Source: a virus
Reading direction: 5' to 3' (one strand)
DNA length: 27,048 nt
Virus record (IMG/VR): IMGVR_UViG_3300010354_000511
Span: 1-27,048 of that record
Shown: positions 15,198 to 21,189 of the stretch, piece after piece
How positions within the stretch are numbered: the stretch's first letter is position 1
How the letters are laid out: the number at the start of each line of letters is the position of its first letter
Translations under genes and position numbers: made by a program
The notes under the pieces: generated by a model
Databases searched by the model: none
What the model saw: the letters and a program-made list of their open reading frames with translations, nothing else
What the model was told of the DNA's origin: nothing

Positions 15198-16295
15198 TCA
15201 GGCCACGTTGCCGCCGAAGGGACTGTTCACGGTCAGCTCCACCAGAGGGATCAGCCGAGGCTCGCTGTAGGCGAGGGCCCAGTTACCAGGAGTCGCCAGG
15301 CCAGCATTGTTCGGGTTGTCGCCGCTGGAGGCCCAGCTGGTACCAACCACATGCATGCAGTTGCTGTAGTGAACAGCGACGGCATCCTGCAGGCTGGCGA
15401 TGTTGCGCTCAGCCTCGATCCTGATCGGGAACTGGGTGCCGGTCTGGACGACGCCGTTGCCGAACAGGTAGCAGACGAACTGCTGAGCCTGGCCGGAGGT
15501 GCCACGGATCGGCAGCTGCTCGTCCACGATGACGCGCAAGCCCATCATGTAGCCGACCTGGGTGCTGGTCAGGCCGACCCCGCCGCCACCCCAGACGATC
15601 CCGCCGCCGGTGCTGAGCGCATCGGTCGAGAAGGTCAGGGCACCGATCTGCTCCATGTACGCCGCCACGAGCGGGTGCATGGCGATAGCGGTCACGGAGC
15701 TGGCCCGCTCGCCCAGCAGGTACTTGGCGGCGGTGATGTTGGCAGCGCTGAGGTAGTTGGCCTCAGCGGGGTTGCTGGTCGCCGAAGCGTCCAGGCTGTT
15801 GGTGGCCGCCAGAGGGCCGCCAGGGCCGACCAGGCCGGTCAGCTGGGAGAGCAGCTTGCCGGTGAGCTTGCGGTCCAGGTCAGCAGCCAGCTGACTGCGG
15901 AAATGGGCCAGTGGGTCTTCGCCGGTCTGGTAGCGGCTCAGATCATCCGCCGAGAACATGAAGCCCCGGTAGGTGATCGTGGCGTACTGGGTGCTGGCCG
16001 TCACCTTCTGGGAGGTGAAGTGACCGGCGCCACTGGTGCCCCAGGTGTCGTCAGAGCGGATCTGCTCCTCGACGGCGTTGATCGGGTCAAAGAACGGCGC
16101 CTCGATGCGGGTGCCGGTGGTGCCGCTCAGCAGGGCGCTCTGGCCCAGGACACCGGAGCGCACGAAGGCCGAGCGCTGGAAGATCTCCTCAGCCAGGTAA
16201 CGGCCGAAGGGTGCCGAGGTCGCCAGCCGGGTGACGGAGGCGATGTCGGAAGTGAAGGTCGAGTCGGGGTTCAGGTTCCCCAGGTAAAGGCCCAT
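15198..16295 (-). CDS. Major capsid protein (HK97-fold)
   Basis: This 365-residue protein follows the scaffold gene and precedes the connector genes. The N-terminal arm has ASVTRLATSAPFGRYLAEEI. Beyond it come the strongly structured middle (ATITYRGFMFSADDLSRYQTG, a 'spine helix' region with LAADLDRKLTGKLLSQL) and a C-terminal part with VGYMMGLRVIVDEQLPIRG and FPIRIEAERNIASLQDAVAV. The 'G-x-x-V-(I/V)-V-D-(D/E)' strand followed by a late 'E-x-ER' segment is typical of HK97-fold capsid proteins of this group. No protease or delta domain is present, in line with the separate scaffold. A short hairpin lies just upstream and an intrinsic terminator downstream. Confidence 0.9.
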   Translation of the reverse strand: MGLYLGNLNPDSTFTSDIASVTRLATSAPFGRYLAEEIFQRSAFVRSGVLGQSALLSGTTGTRIEAPFFDPINAVEEQIRSDDTWGTSGAGHFTSQKVTASTQYATITYRGFMFSADDLSRYQTGEDPLAHFRSQLAADLDRKLTGKLLSQLTGLVGPGGPLAATNSLDASATSNPAEANYLSAANITAAKYLLGERASSVTAIAMHPLVAAYMEQIGALTFSTDALSTGGGIVWGGGGVGLTSTQVGYMMGLRVIVDEQLPIRGTSGQAQQFVCYLFGNGVVQTGTQFPIRIEAERNIASLQDAVAVHYSNCMHVVGTSWASSGDNPNNAGLATPGNWALAYSEPRLIPLVELTVNSPFGGNVA

Positions 16296-16323
16296 CGTTC
16301 AGTGGGGGTAGGGATTGACAGGG

Positions 16324-16336
16324 GCCCCACAGGGGC
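16324..16336 (-). promoter_or_regulatory. Short hairpin between scaffold and capsid genes
   Basis: Directly after the scaffold stop the minus strand reads GCCCC-TGT-GGGGC, a perfect 5-base-pair stem with a TGT loop. No T-run follows. It may stabilise or help process the mRNA ahead of the capsid gene. A second hairpin with the same loop lies upstream of the scaffold gene. Confidence 0.5.
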
Positions 16337-17020
16337 TCAGCGGGCTTCCGCCTTCAGGCGAGCAGCCAGCTCAGGGTTCTCAGCTTCCAGGCGAATGATC
16401 TCGGTGAAGTTCTTCGCCAGGTAAGGGTTCGCTACGCCGGAAGCTGAGCGGTTGGCAGTGCCGACAGCACCCATCCCACGGGCGCCAGATCCGCTGAACA
16501 TGTAGGCGAACTGGCTCTCGGGCGCCTTGAGGCTGTTGAGGAACTGGCCCAGGTCGGTCTCGACGCCCCCGTCCAGAGCGACCACGGTCCCATCCTTCAG
16601 CCTCAGCTTGTCCTTGAGCAGGGCGTACATGTGCTCCGATTGCACCACGCCAGCCTGCTGGAAGGCAGAGACGGCACGGGCCTGGATTGTCTGCTGCTGG
16701 TAGGCCGCATCCTTCTGCTCCAGCTGTTGCTGGAGTTCGGTGATCTGCTGTCGCAGGGCCTTGTTCGTTTCGGATGCTTCCTTCCAGAGCGGCTCGAACT
16801 GTCCGGCTTCCGCAAGCTGAGCCTGCTTCTGCTGGGCGTTCTGCTGTCGCAACTCAGCGATCTGTAGCTGGAAGTCGTCGAACTGCGCCTTGACCCGTTG
16901 CTTCTCGCCGATCAGCTCGGCGTTCTTCGCCTTGAGCGCCTCGATTTGAGCCGCCAGGTCAGGCTGCCCCGCAGGGGCTTGAGCGTCGGCCACGGGCTGT
17001 TGCTCGATGTTCTCGGACAT
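16337..17020 (-). CDS. Capsid assembly scaffold protein
   Basis: This 227-residue protein is rich in Gln, Glu, Lys and Ala. Residues about 22 to 110 form an almost unbroken coiled coil (LAAQIEALKAKNAELIGEKQ, then QQITELQQQLEQKDAAYQQQ). The Pro/Gln-rich N-terminus (MSENIEQQPVADAQAPAGQP) looks disordered. The C-terminus (FTEIIRLEAENPELAARLKA) is a charged helix, the part that in scaffolds usually binds the capsid protein. Its place directly before the major capsid gene confirms the role: it organises procapsid assembly and then leaves or is degraded. The leader contains a 7-base-pair hairpin. Confidence 0.88.
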   Translation of the reverse strand: MSENIEQQPVADAQAPAGQPDLAAQIEALKAKNAELIGEKQRVKAQFDDFQLQIAELRQQNAQQKQAQLAEAGQFEPLWKEASETNKALRQQITELQQQLEQKDAAYQQQTIQARAVSAFQQAGVVQSEHMYALLKDKLRLKDGTVVALDGGVETDLGQFLNSLKAPESQFAYMFSGSGARGMGAVGTANRSASGVANPYLAKNFTEIIRLEAENPELAARLKAEAR

Positions 17021-17037
17021 GGGGGATTGATGTACGG

Positions 17038-17054
17038 CAGAGCCACAGGCTCTG
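17038..17054 (-). promoter_or_regulatory. Hairpin in the scaffold gene leader
   Basis: CAGAGCC-ACA-GGCTCTG on the plus strand is a perfect 7-base-pair stem; the minus transcript has a TGT loop. It lies 17 bases before the scaffold ATG at 17020. It is too close to the start to be a terminator of the scaffold unit, so control of translation or RNA processing is more likely. No clear Shine-Dalgarno is seen between it and the ATG. Confidence 0.5.
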
Positions 17055-17076
17055 AGCTAATGCTAAACGGAAGCAG

Positions 17077-17238
17077 TCAGAGCACCTGAGCAGCAGTCAG
17101 CTGGTCCTGGTCAACCTGGCCGCTGGAGAGCAGTTCCATCATCAAGCCATAGAGCCGGTAAGCCTCACCTTCGTCTCCCCGGAGGATCGCCAGCCGGCGA
17201 GCGTCGCGGAGCTCCTGGTAGGTCTGTTGAGCGTCCAT
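17077..17238 (-). CDS. Small ORF coupled to the MuF-kinase gene
   Basis: This 53-residue protein opens MDAQQTYQELRDARRLAILR and continues with GDEGEAYRLYGLMMELLSSG. It is predicted to be mostly helical. Its ATG shares a base with the stop of the MuF-kinase gene (TGATG), so the two are very likely made together. I know no family for it. Two readings are possible: a small virion or scaffold accessory protein, or a partner/immunity protein for the kinase-like domain encoded just before it, since cognate immunity genes usually follow MuF toxins directly. The frame is open, uses codons like its neighbours and fills an otherwise empty gap, so I think it is real. Confidence 0.65.
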   Translation of the reverse strand: MDAQQTYQELRDARRLAILRGDEGEAYRLYGLMMELLSSGQVDQDQLTAAQVL

Positions 17239-19313
17239 CAGATCCCGTCGTAGAGCATCTCCACCAACTCTGCCGCCCGCTCAGGGGAGACGGCGGCAGA
17301 GAAGGCACGAGGGATCGTACGGATGTTCAGAGCCCTCGAGTCGAGGCCCTCAGCCGCCAGAAGGGCCTCCACCTTCTTGCGATTGGCCTGGAACCGCTTC
17401 CACGTCGCATTGCTGGCCAGGGCACTGCCCTTGTTCAGCACCTGGAAGGTGCTCCGCGATTGGTAGTCGCCCGGCTGCTCGATCTTCCCGAAGTGGATCC
17501 GGCCGCGACGAGTGCCGAGGCCCTCGATCAAGGCCGCCCTGGAATCGAGCCTGGCCACGCCCAGGTCGATCACCGTGAGCCGTTCGGACGCCTTGTCGTA
17601 AAGGACGTTCGCGGCGTGCATGTCCTGGTGGGCGATGCCCTGACGGTGGATGGCGGCGCGGGCCTGCATCAGCTTGTCGAAAGCGGTATTCGCCTCCTGC
17701 TTCGAGAAGTCCTGCAGGTGGACGGGGCCGCCTGGCGCCTTCTCCATCAACAGGGTGCCACGACGCACTGTCATCCCTGGGAATACGCGCCGGTTCCAGT
17801 CGCCCTCTTCGTAGACCACGCCCAGGGGCATCGGCGTGAAGCCTGTGCCCTTGAGACGTTCCAGTGCCTCCATTTCGGTCTTGCTCAGCCACCCTCGCTT
17901 CGCGATGCCGTAAGGGGTCTGGCGGGCCTCGCCGAACATCCCACGCCCGAGAGATCGGGTGGTGGACGGATCGTCGAAGATCGCCTGCAGGTCAAGCGGC
18001 TTGCTGGGCGGCGCTTTCGCCTGAGAAGCCGCTGGCTTCGGCGCAGGCGCCTTGGGTGCTACTGGCGCTGGCTTCGGCTTCACCGCCGCTGGCTTCGGCT
18101 TCACCGCCGCTGGCTTCTTCACCGTCGGCAGCTTGTCGATCGGCTTGAACCCATCCCCCACCACCAGCTTCTTCAGCGCCTCCTGGGGCGTGTGGCCGGC
18201 CTTCACCAGCGACTGAAACCGGGCAGCGCGGATGCTGCCAGCATTGCCGCCGCCAAAGAACACCTGGCGCGTCTTCTCGTTGGACTGGGCCAGGAAGTCG
18301 GCGTAGGTCGGGGGTTTCCCGCCGGTGCCCTTCACGTCCACGCCCTTCCGGTAGAGCTTCTCCCCCTGGGCATTGACCTTCGTCTTGTAGGCCCTGGGCC
18401 CGGTGAACCGCTCAGGACTGACTACCTGGCCGCCCCTGATACTGGCCGCCTCGTCCGGGTCCACTGGGACCACCTGGCAACGGCAGTTGACGTGACGCGG
18501 CCAGGTCGGCGCATCCGCCTTCCGCTTCCACCGCTGGCCGTCGATCGGCGCGCAGGTCGGACAGGTGCGGCTGTCCAGTGCTGCCACCCACTCCCACTCC
18601 AGCCCAGACAGGGCGTCAGCGTTCGCCTTGTAGACCTCCTCCTTCACCTGGCGGTTCGCGTCCTGGATTGCCGTACGGGTGATCGCCATGGCATCCCGAC
18701 GGATCGCCGCCGCTGCTCCAGCGCCCTTCAGCGACAGATACTCCCGCCCATTGCGCACCAGCAGCACCGCCATCTCGTCGGCGATGTCCTTCGTCCTGGT
18801 GCCCTTCAGGATCCCCGTCTGAACGCGCCGGTCGATCTCCCGCTGGTTGCTGCGGATGAACAGCGACAGCGGGCTGTCGTCGCTGGCGCCGAACAGCTCG
18901 CCCAGCCGGCGGCCGTTGACCTTCGTGCGAAGGACTGCCTGCACCGAATCAGCCGGAGCGACCTGCCTGAGCCCGTCCGGCGCCTGGACGGCCCCAACCT
19001 GCGGAGCGGGAGCTGCCTTCACCATCGCAGCAGCCTCCTGCTGGACATCCGGCGCCATGGCGCCCAGCTCGTCCAGCAGGGCGTCGCGGAACTGGTCGTT
19101 CAGCGGGCCCAGGGCCTCGATCACCTGAGGCTGGAGCCGCTTCCACTCCAGGCCCCTCAGCAGACCGTCATCCGGCAGGCCGGCCTCCACGATCTGCCGA
19201 ACCCGTGCCATCACCCGGAGCAGCACCGGATCCAGCCGTTTCAGCACCGCTGCCTCACGGTTCGCCATGGCGAACGCCTGGCGAATGAACAGGCGGAGCT
19301 GTGCCTCGGTCAC
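17238..19313 (-). CDS. MuF (SPP1 gp7-like) minor head protein fused to a protein-kinase-like domain
   Basis: This 691-residue protein starts at a GTG. Residues 1 to 300 are a MuF domain: a helical N-terminal part, then ITRTAIQDANRQ and the metal-site-like LDSRTCPTCAPIDGQRW ... HVNCRC (Cys251, Cys254, His274, Cys277, Cys279). A short region with TYADFLAQ follows. Residues about 398 to 440 are a Lys/Pro/Ala linker. Residues 445 to 691 carry kinase signatures in order: Gly-rich loop LGRGMFGEA (455-463), Lys472 in GIAKRG, a helix-C Glu candidate (Glu480), hinge LLMEKAPGG, catalytic loop HQDMHAANV (562-570, with Asp564 and Asn569) and metal-binding DLG (583-585). MuF proteins sit at the portal and a few copies enter the head. 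MuF proteins with C-terminal toxin domains are known. An ejected or virion-bound kinase is the inference here; the target is unknown. Confidence 0.85.
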   Translation of the reverse strand: MTEAQLRLFIRQAFAMANREAAVLKRLDPVLLRVMARVRQIVEAGLPDDGLLRGLEWKRLQPQVIEALGPLNDQFRDALLDELGAMAPDVQQEAAAMVKAAPAPQVGAVQAPDGLRQVAPADSVQAVLRTKVNGRRLGELFGASDDSPLSLFIRSNQREIDRRVQTGILKGTRTKDIADEMAVLLVRNGREYLSLKGAGAAAAIRRDAMAITRTAIQDANRQVKEEVYKANADALSGLEWEWVAALDSRTCPTCAPIDGQRWKRKADAPTWPRHVNCRCQVVPVDPDEAASIRGGQVVSPERFTGPRAYKTKVNAQGEKLYRKGVDVKGTGGKPPTYADFLAQSNEKTRQVFFGGGNAGSIRAARFQSLVKAGHTPQEALKKLVVGDGFKPIDKLPTVKKPAAVKPKPAAVKPKPAPVAPKAPAPKPAASQAKAPPSKPLDLQAIFDDPSTTRSLGRGMFGEARQTPYGIAKRGWLSKTEMEALERLKGTGFTPMPLGVVYEEGDWNRRVFPGMTVRRGTLLMEKAPGGPVHLQDFSKQEANTAFDKLMQARAAIHRQGIAHQDMHAANVLYDKASERLTVIDLGVARLDSRAALIEGLGTRRGRIHFGKIEQPGDYQSRSTFQVLNKGSALASNATWKRFQANRKKVEALLAAEGLDSRALNIRTIPRAFSAAVSPERAAELVEMLYDGI
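18068..18117 (-). repeat. 21-base tandem repeat coding for the Lys/Pro/Ala linker
   Basis: The plus-strand unit begins ctggcttcggcttcaccgcc, is 21 bases long and occurs twice in perfect tandem plus a third partial copy. It encodes AAVKPKP units. Such slippage-prone repeats let the linker length vary without changing the flanking domains. Confidence 0.8.
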
Positions 19314-19344
19314 GCCTACCCTGAACCTGAGAGCCTCACGGTAG

Positions 19345-19509
19345 ATGCCTACTCAGATCATCACGACGCGAATCGGGTCGGAAGTCTTCACGACCGAGAT
19401 AGAAGTGCCGGAGGCTGTCGCCGAGCAAGTCGCTGAACATGCTCCCGAGCAAGTAACCGAGCAGGTTGCCCCGAAGCGTCGCCGCCGGACCCAGAAGGCC
19501 GACAGCTGA
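19345..19509 (+). CDS. Small plus-strand protein with basic tail
   Basis: This 54-residue protein opens MPTQIITTRIGSEVFTTEIE, then has repeated EAVAEQVAEHAPEQVTEQV helix-like text and ends PKRRRRTQKADS. It is unrecognised. The basic C-terminus could bind nucleic acid or another acidic partner. It is the first gene of a four-gene plus-strand cassette and lies divergently 31 bases from the MuF-kinase start. No clear promoter or Shine-Dalgarno is visible in that gap. The minus-strand frame here looks like antisense noise, which supports the plus strand. Confidence 0.6.
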   Translation: MPTQIITTRIGSEVFTTEIEVPEAVAEQVAEHAPEQVTEQVAPKRRRRTQKADS

Positions 19510-19569
19510 CAGCCATGGGCCAGTGGATCGACGGTGCCTACGCTCACTAGGGCCCCCTTGATCCGTTCC

Positions 19570-20055
19570 ATGACCACCGGCGAAGAAGTCCTGCAGAAGG
19601 CCGAAGCCGCCTTCGTGAAACTGCATCCCCTGGCCGCCCAGGGCAACGATGTGGCGCCGATCACTCGCGGCGAACTGCGCACCATCCTCGATGACCTGAT
19701 CGGGCAGCTGGGCCAGGCCGCCGGGGCGCCTGACCTGCAGAAGGTGCGCGAGGACATGGCGGCCTTCGTCACCGGCATCGGCCAGGTGACTGATCGGGTG
19801 GCCAACCTGGAGAAGGCGGTGAGCGGCCTGCTCCAGGCCGGCGTGAAGGCGCCCGAGCCTGATCCTGCTGTCCAGCCTCCCGTGGATGTCTCCGGCGCTG
19901 ACAGCCTGGTGGGGCTCACCCGCGAGCAGCTGCTCCAGCTGGCCAAGGACCACAACATCGACGCCAGCGCAGCCGATGGCCAGCCTGATGAGGTGCTGGC
20001 GAACCTGATCGCCGCGACGCTGAACATGGTGAGCGGCACCGGCGATGCCACGTGA
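19570..20055 (+). CDS. Coiled-coil protein with LEM/SAP/HeH-like C-terminus
   Basis: This 161-residue protein opens MTTGEEVLQKAEAAFVKLHP. Residues about 35 to 95 (LRTILDDLIGQLGQ, DRVANLEKAVSGLLQAG) are helical with heptad spacing. A Pro-rich linker follows (PEPDPAVQPPVDV). Residues about 118 to 155 (LVGLTREQLLQLAKDHNIDA, then EVLANLIAATLN) have the helix-extended-helix pattern of LEM, SAP or Rho-N-like domains, which often bind DNA or RNA. A GTG at 19534 is an alternative start; I chose the ATG because the extra residues look unlike the rest. The stop overlaps the next start by 11 bases. The function is unknown. Confidence 0.65.
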   Translation: MTTGEEVLQKAEAAFVKLHPLAAQGNDVAPITRGELRTILDDLIGQLGQAAGAPDLQKVREDMAAFVTGIGQVTDRVANLEKAVSGLLQAGVKAPEPDPAVQPPVDVSGADSLVGLTREQLLQLAKDHNIDASAADGQPDEVLANLIAATLNMVSGTGDAT

Positions 20056-20275
20056 GCCTCGCTGGCTGACCCGGGTGCTGATCGCCACGGTCTGCACCAT
20101 CACCCTGCTCTCGGTCAGCTGGTCCGCCAGCTGCACCGGGGCAGGCTTCCTGGGCCTCAGCTACGCCTCCAGCGAGGACTGCAAGGACCACGACAACCGA
20201 GCCCTTCAGGCTCTGTTCAGCCTGCTGGCCACGCTGGTCAGCCTCCGCTCCAATCCGCCGTCAAACGGTGACTGA
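20045..20275 (+). CDS. Small membrane protein (holin-like candidate)
   Basis: This 76-residue protein has a positive N-terminus (MPREPRWLTR) and a hydrophobic helix (VLIATVCTITLLSVSW). A Cys-containing polar loop (CTGAGFLGLSYASSEDC) comes next, then a second hydrophobic stretch (LQALFSLLATLVSL). Two membrane segments in a very short protein fit a holin, but no endolysin lies next to it, so the role is not established. The N-terminal segment could also be a signal peptide. It overlaps both neighbours in the plus-strand cassette, which implies coordinated expression. Confidence 0.6.
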   Translation: MPREPRWLTRVLIATVCTITLLSVSWSASCTGAGFLGLSYASSEDCKDHDNRALQALFSLLATLVSLRSNPPSNGD

Positions 20276-20561
20276 ACCCGAGCCCCTGATCCACAAAGAG
20301 CATGCGCCGCTGGCGGCGGCCCTGCTCACGGCCCTAGGCGGCATCCTGACCTGGATGATCACCGCCGGTCTGCAGCTAGACGGCCGCCTCGATCGTCTGG
20401 AACAGGCCGCCAGGGTGCTGATCAGCCCAGACGGAGCCATCGTCCCAGCGCCCGAATCAGTGCAGGCGAAGTTTCACGCCGAGGCCCTGGAGCGTGAGGT
20501 TGTCGCCTTGCGACAGCGGCTGGAACTGCTCGAACGAGAGCTGCTTGAGAGGCGCCTGTAG
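20268..20561 (+). CDS. Membrane-anchored coiled-coil protein (spanin- or holin-like candidate)
   Basis: This 97-residue protein starts at a GTG inside the end of the preceding gene. It has one membrane helix (APLAAALLTALGGILTWMIT, residues about 13 to 36), a short charged segment (DGRLDRLEQAARVL) and a C-terminal coiled coil (ALEREVVALRQRLELLEREL). This membrane-anchor-plus-coil design resembles inner-membrane spanins and some accessory holins. It ends 7 bases from the stop of the convergent minus-strand gene, with no room for a terminator between them. Confidence 0.6.
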   Translation: MTEPEPLIHKEHAPLAAALLTALGGILTWMITAGLQLDGRLDRLEQAARVLISPDGAIVPAPESVQAKFHAEALEREVVALRQRLELLERELLERRL

Positions 20562-20568
20562 CCGCAGG

Positions 20569-20844
20569 TCACGGCCCACCGTCAGCGCTGCTCGTCACCT
20601 TGATGAGCTGCTGAACCCACGGGCCATCGAACGCCACGATTGACGCACGCTCGACGACCTCAGACGCAAGTCCGACCGTTGTCAGGTCGATGACGACTAC
20701 CAGCCCCCTCGCCTGAACCGAGTAGGCCCAGGCCCGAACGTCCGCATAGGCCACGTGTATGTCAGCTGCTGGGCAGAGCTTGATGTGCTTCGGCAGCGTG
20801 ATGAGGCTGGCCCTCGGGATCGAGAAAAAGAGGGGGGTTGCCAT
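20569..20844 (-). CDS. Hypothetical protein after the portal region
   Basis: This 91-residue protein opens MATPLFFSIPRASLITLPKH and contains SVQARGLVVVIDLTTVGLAS. It is unrecognised. It looks like a compact alpha/beta protein with two Cys-free strands and no membrane segment or signal. The ATG overlaps the stop of the preceding gene (TGATG). It is the last minus-strand gene before the antisense cassette. Its position between portal and MuF genes suggests a head-related role, but this is only context. Confidence 0.6.
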   Translation of the reverse strand: MATPLFFSIPRASLITLPKHIKLCPAADIHVAYADVRAWAYSVQARGLVVVIDLTTVGLASEVVERASIVAFDGPWVQQLIKVTSSADGGP

Positions 20845-21119
20845 CAGGCGGCGTCGAACTGAACGCGAAGAGTGCCGACGCCGCCGAACAGCTTGACCCT
20901 GTACTGGGTGTTAGGCGCCTGGCCTGGAGCAATCGCGGAATCCAGCTCCTTCAGGATGTCCTCGACGGTGGTGGTCCAGGTGGCGCCGCCGTCGGTGGAT
21001 TGCTGGAAGGCCACGTAGGCCTCCTGGGTGGGCGTGAAGGCGTAGCTGATGGAGGTGCCGGCTCCGATGTCGAACACCTCGCTGTAGCCAGCGTGGGTCA
21101 TCAGCTGGTCGACAGCCAT
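20844..21119 (-). CDS. Hypothetical small beta-rich protein, possible head component
   Basis: This 91-residue protein opens MAVDQLMTHAGYSEVFDIGA and is rich in beta-forming residues (GTSISYAFTPTQEAYVAFQQ, YRVKLFGGVGTLRVQFDAA). It is unrecognised; a virion decoration or accessory role is conceivable. I chose the ATG at 21119 because the sequence before it in frame is Arg/Leu-rich and overlaps the portal 3' end, while CCTAGACT lies 25 bases upstream of this ATG as it does for three other genes. The Shine-Dalgarno is weak. The next gene overlaps its stop. Confidence 0.65.
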   Translation of the reverse strand: MAVDQLMTHAGYSEVFDIGAGTSISYAFTPTQEAYVAFQQSTDGGATWTTTVEDILKELDSAIAPGQAPNTQYRVKLFGGVGTLRVQFDAA

Positions 21120-21144
21120 GGCGTAAAGGGCAGAGCTGAGTAAG

Positions 21145-21152
21145 AGTCTAGG
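21145..21152 (-). promoter_or_regulatory. CCTAGACT motif before the 20844-21119 gene
   Basis: This exact octamer lies in the 70-base gap after the portal stop, 25 bases before the ATG. The spacing matches the other three sites. No good -35 was found at 16 to 18 bases upstream. Confidence 0.4.
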
Positions 21153-21189
21153 AAGACCAAGGAGCACCGCCTCAGCCCGCATGCACGAG

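Noticed and set aside
17460-19436. 658-residue plus-strand frame opposite the MuF-kinase gene
   Set aside because: High GC gives long antisense frames. This one is full of His/Arg/Leu runs, and the minus-strand frame carries clear domain motifs.
19515-19550. 11-residue plus-strand ORF (MGQWIDGAYAH) between two cassette genes
   Set aside because: Too short to support; no ribosome binding site is evident.
19336-20136. Long minus-strand frames opposite the plus cassette
   Set aside because: They are rich in Ser, Arg, Trp and Pro with no recognisable pattern, as other antisense frames here are, while the plus-strand proteins have coiled coils and membrane helices.
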